9,414 nucleotides of DNA from Robiginitomaculum sp. GTDB taxonomy: Bacteria > Pseudomonadota > Alphaproteobacteria > Caulobacterales > Maricaulaceae. Position 1 is the first letter of the stretch; the number at the start of each line of letters is the position of its first letter. Made by a program: the position numbers and the translations under genes. The notes beneath the pieces are model-generated. The model was given only the letters and a program-made list of their open reading frames with translations, was not told the DNA's origin and searched no databases. The stretch is from positions 1-9,414 of the forward strand of contig JAKITZ010000087.1 of the NCBI GenBank assembly GCA_021647805.1. The letters run 5' to 3'. Below are positions 4,642-9,414 of the stretch, piece after piece.

Positions 4642-6624
4642 TTATAATATACTTTTGGCTTTTGCGACTATTGCCGCAACTGTAATTCCAAAATGCTCGT
4701 ATAGCTGATCTGCTGGTGCTGAACCACCAAAGCCACTCATACCAATAAAATTATCGGCCGAGCCAGTATAACGCGACCAGCCAAACTCCACCGCCGCCTC
4801 TATGGCAATGCGCGGGGCATTTCCTAATACAGCTTCACGATATTGCTTGTCTTGTTGCTCAAACTTTTCCTGACACGGCATTGAAACCACGGCTGCTTGT
4901 ATGTTTTGCTTTGCCAGTTCAGCGGCGGCTTCTACTGCCAAATACACTTCGGAACCGGTGGCGATTAAAGTAATATCACGTGTGGGTTTTGTTCCTCGCA
5001 ATATATACGCACCTTTGGCACAGAGATTTTCGTCGCTATTCTCAACGCGCAACATTGGTAGCCCTTGGCGGGTTAACGCCAGCGTTGACGGTGCATTTGT
5101 TTCGTTTAATGCACATTGCCAGCTTTCTGCGGTTTCAATGGCATCGCAAGGCCGATACACAAACATATTTGGCAGGCTTCGTAATGTCGCCAAGGTTTCT
5201 ACCGGTTGGTGGGTTGGCCCATCTTCGCCAAGGCCGATGCTGTCATGGGTAAGAACGTAAATTACTCGTAATCCCATCAACGCTGAAAGCCGCATTGCGC
5301 CCAGCATATAACCGGCAAACACCAAAAAAGTACCGCTATAGGGAATAAACCCACCGTGTAGGGCCATGCCGTTCATTATTGCGGCCATCGCATGTTCACG
5401 CACGCCATAATAGATATATCTTCCATCGTAATTATCCGGCGATATAACCGACAGATCAGCAGTTAAAGTATTATTCGAGCCAGTAAGGTCGGCCGAGCCA
5501 CCAACTGTATTGGTTATAACCGGATTGATAACTTCCAGTGTTTTTTGTGAGGCCACTCTGGTGGCTTGTTTTGGTTGATCTTTGATCAATTTTTGCTTTA
5601 ATTCGGTAATAACAGCTTCCAAATCACTGCTTACTTTTGTTTGCATAGCCGCCATGAAGGCTTCTTTGTCGCTCGAAGTATTTAATCGCTGTTGCCATTT
5701 TTCTTGGGTGGCAACGCTTTTTCTCCCCGAGGCTCTCCACGCATCTAAAATATCATTTGGTATTTCAAATGCCGGAGCCGACCAGTTTAAAGCCTTTCTG
5801 GTGGCGGCGATTTCTTCTTCTCCCAAGGGCGCACCATGAACTTTATTGGTTCCTGATTTGTTGGGTGAACCTTGGCCTATTATGGTTTTAAGGGCAATTA
5901 AGCTTGGTTGTGTGTTATTGCTTTTTGCAGCAATGATTGCCTGATCTATGGCTTTATCGTCATGACCATTAACCTCTATTACTTGCCAACCCGAGGCGGC
6001 AAAGCGTTTTATCTGGTCGGTGCTGGTAGAAAGATCAGTACCGCCATCAATGGTAATAGAATTATCGTCCCAAAACAAAACCAGTTTATTTAATTTCATG
6101 TGACCGGCTAGATCAATCGCTTCGTGGCTAATGCCCTCCATAAGACAACCATCACCAGCCATCACCCAAGTATAATGATCAACCAATTCATCGCCAAATT
6201 TGGCATTATTCATACGCTCGGCCAGCGCCATACCAACCGCCATGGCAATGCCTTGCCCCAACGGGCCGGTGGTGGCTTCAACTCCGTCCACATGGCCATA
6301 TTCAGGGTGGCCGGCAGTGATGGCCCCTAATTGTCGAAAGTTTTTAATCTGCTCTATGCTCATATCTTTATAGCCAAGCAGATAATGCAATCCATATTGC
6401 AACATTGAGGCATGTCCCGCGGATAAGACAAACCGGTCACGATCCGGCCAATGGGGGCAAGTCGGATCAAGTTTTATGTGCTTGGTAAACAATGTGGTTG
6501 CCGCATCGGCCAAGCCCATTGGTGCGCCCGGATGACCAGAATTGGCGGCTTGTATCGCGTCGATGGCCAAAAACCTGATTGCATTGGCCATTTGCTTAGG
6601 TGTTGGTGTGTCATTGTTTGTCAT
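4642..6624 (-). CDS. tkt: Transketolase
   Basis: A thiamine-diphosphate enzyme that moves two-carbon ketol units between sugar phosphates, shared by the pentose phosphate pathway and the Calvin cycle. At 660 residues it has the full three-domain length. Seen in order are the N-terminal ANSGHPGAPMG segment (about residues 27-37) with the substrate-binding His, LSAGHASMLQYG, the ThDP motif GDGCLMEG through DDNSI (about 157-189), SGTNKVHGAPLG, the pyrimidine-domain GVREHAMAAIMNG with the catalytic Glu, the THDSIGLGEDGPTHQPVE block, and the C-terminal ATGSEV. I start it at the ATG at 6622-6624, nine bases after AGGA. A GTG at 6628-6630 would add two residues but sits only three bases from the same site. 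It lies 38 bases after fbp and 22 before rpe. No truncation or frameshift is visible. Confidence 0.97.
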   Translation of the reverse strand: MTNNDTPTPKQMANAIRFLAIDAIQAANSGHPGAPMGLADAATTLFTKHIKLDPTCPHWPDRDRFVLSAGHASMLQYGLHYLLGYKDMSIEQIKNFRQLGAITAGHPEYGHVDGVEATTGPLGQGIAMAVGMALAERMNNAKFGDELVDHYTWVMAGDGCLMEGISHEAIDLAGHMKLNKLVLFWDDNSITIDGGTDLSTSTDQIKRFAASGWQVIEVNGHDDKAIDQAIIAAKSNNTQPSLIALKTIIGQGSPNKSGTNKVHGAPLGEEEIAATRKALNWSAPAFEIPNDILDAWRASGRKSVATQEKWQQRLNTSSDKEAFMAAMQTKVSSDLEAVITELKQKLIKDQPKQATRVASQKTLEVINPVITNTVGGSADLTGSNNTLTADLSVISPDNYDGRYIYYGVREHAMAAIMNGMALHGGFIPYSGTFLVFAGYMLGAMRLSALMGLRVIYVLTHDSIGLGEDGPTHQPVETLATLRSLPNMFVYRPCDAIETAESWQCALNETNAPSTLALTRQGLPMLRVENSDENLCAKGAYILRGTKPTRDITLIATGSEVYLAVEAAAELAKQNIQAAVVSMPCQEKFEQQDKQYREAVLGNAPRIAIEAAVEFGWSRYTGSADNFIGMSGFGGSAPADQLYEHFGITVAAIVAKAKSIL

Positions 6625-6662
6625 CAGCACATTTCCTTATGACGAATTGTGGTTTTGTAGAA

Positions 6663-7631
6663 TCAATAATGCGAGACTATTTCTACCTGTTTTTTCGAGC
6701 CAAAGACAAAGCCAACTCGTTGATGCAGGTCACTTAAGGGTAATTCCATTATCCTGGTCTTGCCATCTGTTGCGCTACCACCAGCTTGCTCGATAACAAA
6801 GGACACCGGATTTGCTTCATATAATTGTCGTAACCTGCCTTTTTCGTAACCCGTGCGAGCATCAGCCGGATATAAAAACAATCCACCTCTGGACAGAATC
6901 CGTGAAGCATCGGCAACCAAGGATCCAACCCAGCGCATATTATAATTTTCAGCCAATGGACCATCAACACCAGCAAGGCAATCATTGATGAAGTTTTGTA
7001 TTGGTGGCTGCCAGTGTCTGGCATTAGCGGCATTAATTGCATATTCCGCCTTTGCGGTGGCTAATTGCAAGTCACCTATCGCCAACACAAACTGTTTTGA
7101 TTTAGGCTCCAGCACATATAATTCAACACCGTTTCCAGTGGTAATGATCAAACTGGTTTGCGGGCCATAAACAAAAAACCCGCCAACAAGTTGTTCTTTT
7201 CCCGGTCTGAAGAAAGAGTTTTCAGCCGCACCTGGCATGGTTGGTAATATGGAAAAAATAGTACCGATGGAAACATTGGTATCAATGTTTGATGAGCCGT
7301 CCAACGGATCAGAAGCCACACAAATAGGCGCTGATGGATCAAGTGTGTTGATCCCCTCTTCTTCTTCGGAAGCATAATATGCCACCGGGGCATTTTTTAG
7401 CAGAGCTATAATTATCTCGTCTGATTGAATGTCCAGCGCCTTTTGGTCATCACCATCAGCATTATTTGCGCCAGTATTTGCGCCAAGACCTTCAAGCAAT
7501 GGCCCATGTGCGCACAAATAGGCGATTTTTTTAGCAGCCTCTGCCAAAACCTGGACGGTTTTAATTACCGCATTTCGGGTTTCTTTATTGGAAATATTAT
7601 CGGCAAAACCGGTCGATAGTTTAATGCTCAT
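6663..7631 (-). CDS. fbp: Class 1 fructose-1,6-bisphosphatase
   Basis: Removes the 1-phosphate from fructose 1,6-bisphosphate, the committed step of gluconeogenesis and a regeneration step of the Calvin cycle. The protein is 322 residues, close to the usual 330. The Mg-binding and catalytic region is intact: YYASEEEEG at 85-93, then SDPLDGSSNID at 107-117, the class 1 signature. Further family blocks are MRWVGSLVADASRIL and the C-terminal GGLFLYPAD and YEANPVSFVIEQAGG, which carry substrate contacts. A TTG-initiated extension back to 7688 exists but its 19 residues do not look like the family, and the ATG at 7629-7631 has AAAGG ten bases upstream, so I use that start. It is the first gene of the fbp-tkt-rpe unit and divergent from the cytochrome gene. 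Confidence 0.96.
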   Translation of the reverse strand: MSIKLSTGFADNISNKETRNAVIKTVQVLAEAAKKIAYLCAHGPLLEGLGANTGANNADGDDQKALDIQSDEIIIALLKNAPVAYYASEEEEGINTLDPSAPICVASDPLDGSSNIDTNVSIGTIFSILPTMPGAAENSFFRPGKEQLVGGFFVYGPQTSLIITTGNGVELYVLEPKSKQFVLAIGDLQLATAKAEYAINAANARHWQPPIQNFINDCLAGVDGPLAENYNMRWVGSLVADASRILSRGGLFLYPADARTGYEKGRLRQLYEANPVSFVIEQAGGSATDGKTRIMELPLSDLHQRVGFVFGSKKQVEIVSHY

Positions 7632-7754
7632 CTTAAAGCAGCCTTTATGGTTGGGGTAAAACAGATACGAACAATGTTTATCTAGCAAAGTTTGAGGAAA
7701 AAGACATTCAAAAAACTCTTTGATAAAAAAGCAGACTTATCTTTGTGTGATAAT

Positions 7755-7784
7755 TTGCTATTCTCTGTCTGATAGGGTTATTTA
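7755..7784 (+). promoter_or_regulatory. Weak candidate promoter for the cytochrome gene
   Basis: TTGCTA (7755-7760) and TTATTTA (7778-7784) are 17-18 bases apart within the roughly 200-base region between the divergent fbp and cytochrome genes. The match is partial. No clear Fnr-type or other operator was seen here. The fbp promoter must lie in the same region on the other strand, but I could not choose a convincing pair of boxes. Confidence 0.2.
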
Positions 7785-7828
7785 AAACCGTATGTTTTGA
7801 AAACAAGCAAGAGCTATTGGAAGTAATG

Positions 7829-8272
7829 ATGCTGAAAATGAATAAAAGGGCGGTTTTGCCAATTATAATGATGGTTACTGCATTTGCTCTTGTGGCTTGT
7901 GAGGCGCCGCCTTCTACGACTAAAGACGAAACAACAAAAAACACCACGGATACGTCCGGTGAAGTACAATTCACACCGTTGGCCGTACAAGGTAAAATTG
8001 CTTATGACAAAAATTGTTCCTCATGCCATGGGTCAGATATGATGGGAAGCCAAATCGGCCCGCCATGGATCCATGAGATATATAACCCCGGTCATCACAA
8101 CGACATGTCATTTTATCGAGCAATTAAGCAAGGAACTGTGCAGCACCATTGGCAATTTGGTGATATGCCGCCACGACCAAATGTAAAAGACGAAGACATT
8201 GGCGGTATCATTCAATATGTTCGTGAATTGCAAGAAGCGCACGGTATTGTCTATAAGCAACATAGAATGTAA
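7829..8272 (+). CDS. Lipoprotein c-type cytochrome (single heme)
   Basis: A 147-residue exported electron carrier. The N-terminus has basic residues (MNKR), a hydrophobic stretch and the lipobox LVAC with the modified Cys at residue 24, so it should be lipid-anchored on the periplasmic side. A Thr, Lys and Asp-rich linker (about 29-45) leads to the heme domain: heme-binding CSSCH at 63-67, GPPW at 77-80, HHW at 106-108, and the distal ligand Met113 in FGDMPP. This HHWxFGDMPP layout is shared by a group of short proteobacterial cytochromes whose redox partner is not established. GGAAG (7819-7823) favours the ATG at 7829; 7826 and 7838 are alternatives and do not change the mature protein. The gene stands alone, divergent from fbp and 82 bases before the MFS frame. 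Confidence 0.9.
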   Translation: MLKMNKRAVLPIIMMVTAFALVACEAPPSTTKDETTKNTTDTSGEVQFTPLAVQGKIAYDKNCSSCHGSDMMGSQIGPPWIHEIYNPGHHNDMSFYRAIKQGTVQHHWQFGDMPPRPNVKDEDIGGIIQYVRELQEAHGIVYKQHRM

Positions 8273-8354
8273 TAGCTTACCGCTCTACTTATCAGCGCCC
8301 TTAAATACTGGGGCTATTATCCGGCTAAATACAACAAACAATAATGGGAACACC

Positions 8355-8891
8355 ATGAGCGAGAATAAAAATTACCGCACGATAGTGCTTTTACTTTTGA
8401 CATTAGTCTATGCGTTTAATTTTATTGTTCGTCAAATTATCGGCATATTGTCACCTTTCATACAAGCCGACCTTGGCTTGACCAATACCCAGATGGGGCT
8501 TTTGAAAGGCTTTTTGTTTGCGCTGTTTTATACTGTCACCGCCCTGCCTATAGCTTGGTTGGCCGACCGCTATAATCGCGTTAATATTATTGCTACATCT
8601 TTAGCTGTATGGAGTGCCTTTACGGCGTTCACCGGAATGGCAGGTAATTTTGTTCAAATTGGTCTGGCGCGGATTGGCGTCGGGATTGGTGAAGCCGGCG
8701 GCAGTCCGCCATCGCATTCAATCATTTCAGATTTATACCCAAAGGAAAAACGATCCGGTGCTTTGGCTGTTTACGCTCTGGGGATTCCCATCGGTCTCGG
8801 ATTTGCCTATTTTGTTGCCGGGATTGCTCTGGGTAATCCAGATTCGAGTTTTAACTGGCGCAGTTTGCTAATTTGGCTCGGTATTGCCGGC
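8355..8891 (+). pseudogene. MFS transporter, N-terminal part only, joined to MobA
   Basis: The first about 179 residues of an inner-membrane major facilitator transporter, similar in style to the spinster-like group. Membrane helices are recognisable at about residues 9-30, 50-70, 78-96, 100-118 and 138-158, with motif A as LADRYNR (69-75) and the conserved RIGVGIGEAGGSPPSHS (106-122) and DLYPKEKRSGALAVYALGIPIG. The sixth helix starts (SLLIWLGIAGVVLA) and is then cut by the change to MobA sequence, so about half of a normal transporter of over 400 residues is missing. The ATG at 8355 has GGGAA five bases upstream. Substrate is unknown. Composition up to the join matches the rest of the window. 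Whether the gene is truly broken or only mis-joined in the assembly cannot be told from the sequence alone. Confidence 0.8.
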
Positions 8892-8909
8892 GTGGTGCTG
8901 GCGGGTGGG
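8883..8909 (+). other. Junction between MFS and MobA sequence
   Basis: Across about 8883-8903 the codons read IAGVVLA. This fits both the sixth membrane helix of the MFS protein and the start of MobA (IAGVVLAGGxSxRMG), so the exact breakpoint is hidden in a shared stretch of up to about 21 bases. On hand-counted 60-base lines, G+C is 47 % just before (8821-8880) and 67-68 % just after (8881-9000). The reading frame is kept, as expected when two sequences are joined at identical bases that encode the same residues. Confidence 0.75.
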
Positions 8910-9414
8910 CAATCCAGCCGCATGGGCGGGGGCGATAAGTGCCTGTTGGCGCTCGGGGGGCAGCCGATGCTAGGCCATGTGCTTAGCCGTATTTCCCCGC
9001 AAGTGGAGGCGCTGATGCTGAACGCCAATGGCGACCCGGCGCGCTTTGCCAGCTTTGGCCTGCCGGTGGTGGGTGATAGTATCGAGGGCTTTGCCGGCCC
9101 CCTTGCGGGCGTGCTTGCGGGCATGGATTGGGCGGCGGATAACGGCTTTTCCCATATTGTCAGCGTGGCCGCCGATAGCCCGTTTTTCCCGCCGCGCTTG
9201 GTGGCCGGTTTGCGCTTTGCCTGCGAGGCGGCGGGGCAGCCCATGGCCATGGCGCATAGCCCGCGCGAAGGCGGCGGTTTTTTCCGCCAGCCAACCTTTG
9301 CGCTGTATGATGTCTCGATGCGAGACAACCTGTGCACGGCCTTGCAGGGCGGCCTGCGAAAAGTTATCCAATGGGTGGAGCCGCTGGGCTGCGCGCCGAT
9401 TGTGTTTCACGGTT
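8892..9414 (+). CDS. mobA: Molybdenum cofactor guanylyltransferase MobA, partial at both ends
   Basis: MobA joins GMP to molybdopterin to make the guanine dinucleotide cofactor used by many molybdoenzymes such as DMSO reductase-type proteins. About 174 residues are present, running off the window end. Numbered in the joint frame, the nucleotide-binding signature LAGGQSSRMGGGDK is at 182-195, LGGQPMLGHVL at 200-210, GPLAG at 248-252, and the metal-site motif SVAADSPFFP at 270-279 with Asp274. GLRKVIQW and GCAP near the end are typical of alphaproteobacterial MobA. Missing are the few native N-terminal residues, including the start codon, and roughly the last 20-30 residues. G+C (about 67-72 % in counted lines) and GC-ending codons are unlike every other gene here, so this sequence probably comes from another genome. 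Function is confident; its linkage to the neighbours is not. Confidence 0.88.
   Translation, partial: MVLAGGQSSRMGGGDKCLLALGGQPMLGHVLSRISPQVEALMLNANGDPARFASFGLPVVGDSIEGFAGPLAGVLAGMDWAADNGFSHIVSVAADSPFFPPRLVAGLRFACEAAGQPMAMAHSPREGGGFFRQPTFALYDVSMRDNLCTALQGGLRKVIQWVEPLGCAPIVFHG

Noticed and set aside
4901..5260. 119-codon plus-strand frame inside tkt
   Set aside because: It lies wholly inside the transketolase coding region, which has clear conserved motifs on the other strand.
7632..7688. N-terminal extension of fructose-bisphosphatase from a TTG
   Set aside because: The 19 extra residues do not resemble the family N-terminus, there is no good ribosome site at the TTG, and the ATG at 7631 has one.
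8298..8323. Possible terminator after the cytochrome gene (AGCGCCC paired with GGGGCT)
   Set aside because: The stem is short and bulged and no T-run follows.
8807..9410. Long minus-strand frames at the right end (176 and 146 codons)
   Set aside because: They are shadow frames expected in GC-rich coding DNA. The plus strand carries every MobA motif in order, while the minus-strand products are low-complexity Ala, Pro, Arg and Lys-rich sequences with no recognisable family.
8355..9414. A genuine bifunctional transporter-MobA fusion as a new system
   Set aside because: The transporter is cut inside helix 6, there is no linker, MobA lacks only its first few residues, and base composition changes exactly at the join. 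This fits a mis-join better than an evolved fusion.

Overview
This window reads as chromosomal DNA from an AT-leaning alphaproteobacterium. The lineage call rests on three small families that are essentially alphaproteobacterial and lie close together: a TrcR-type (DUF1013) regulator, an RcdA-type (DUF1465) protein and a DUF1192 protein. No rRNA, tRNA, CRISPR array, insertion sequence or phage gene was seen. No gene-free gap exceeds 300 bases; the largest is 2948-3176.

Layout. 43-1151 (minus strand): dodecin, a short DUF465/YdcH-type protein and the flavin prenyltransferase UbiX. 1237-2270 (plus strand): a second short DUF465-type protein and an SDR oxidoreductase. 2279-2947 (minus): trcR, convergent with the SDR gene. 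Its leader (2967-3150) holds a stem-loop and a strong terminator-shaped palindrome just before the ribosome binding site. 3177-3935 (plus): DUF1192 protein and RcdA-like protein. 3939-7631 (minus): a tight sugar-phosphate operon transcribed fbp, tkt, rpe. 7829-8272 (plus): a lipoprotein c-type cytochrome. 8355-9414 (plus): an open frame that begins as an MFS transporter and, near 8883-8903, becomes a MobA molybdenum cofactor guanylyltransferase.

How the genes fit together. UbiX supplies prenylated FMN for UbiD-type decarboxylases, as in ubiquinone synthesis. trcR and the DUF1192/rcdA pair are divergent around one shared intergenic region and both belong to families tied to the CtrA cell-cycle circuit. 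fbp, tkt and rpe together serve gluconeogenesis and the non-oxidative pentose phosphate pathway, or the Calvin cycle if the organism has RuBisCO and phosphoribulokinase, which this window cannot show.

The most striking signal is the end of the window. G+C, hand-counted on individual 60-base lines, moves from 32-55 % in the MFS part to 67-72 % in the MobA part, in the middle of a gene and without breaking the frame. The likeliest explanation is an assembly chimera at a short shared sequence. A real recent recombination is possible but less likely. I do not see a convincing new multi-gene system; the best candidate for new biology is the structured trcR leader.
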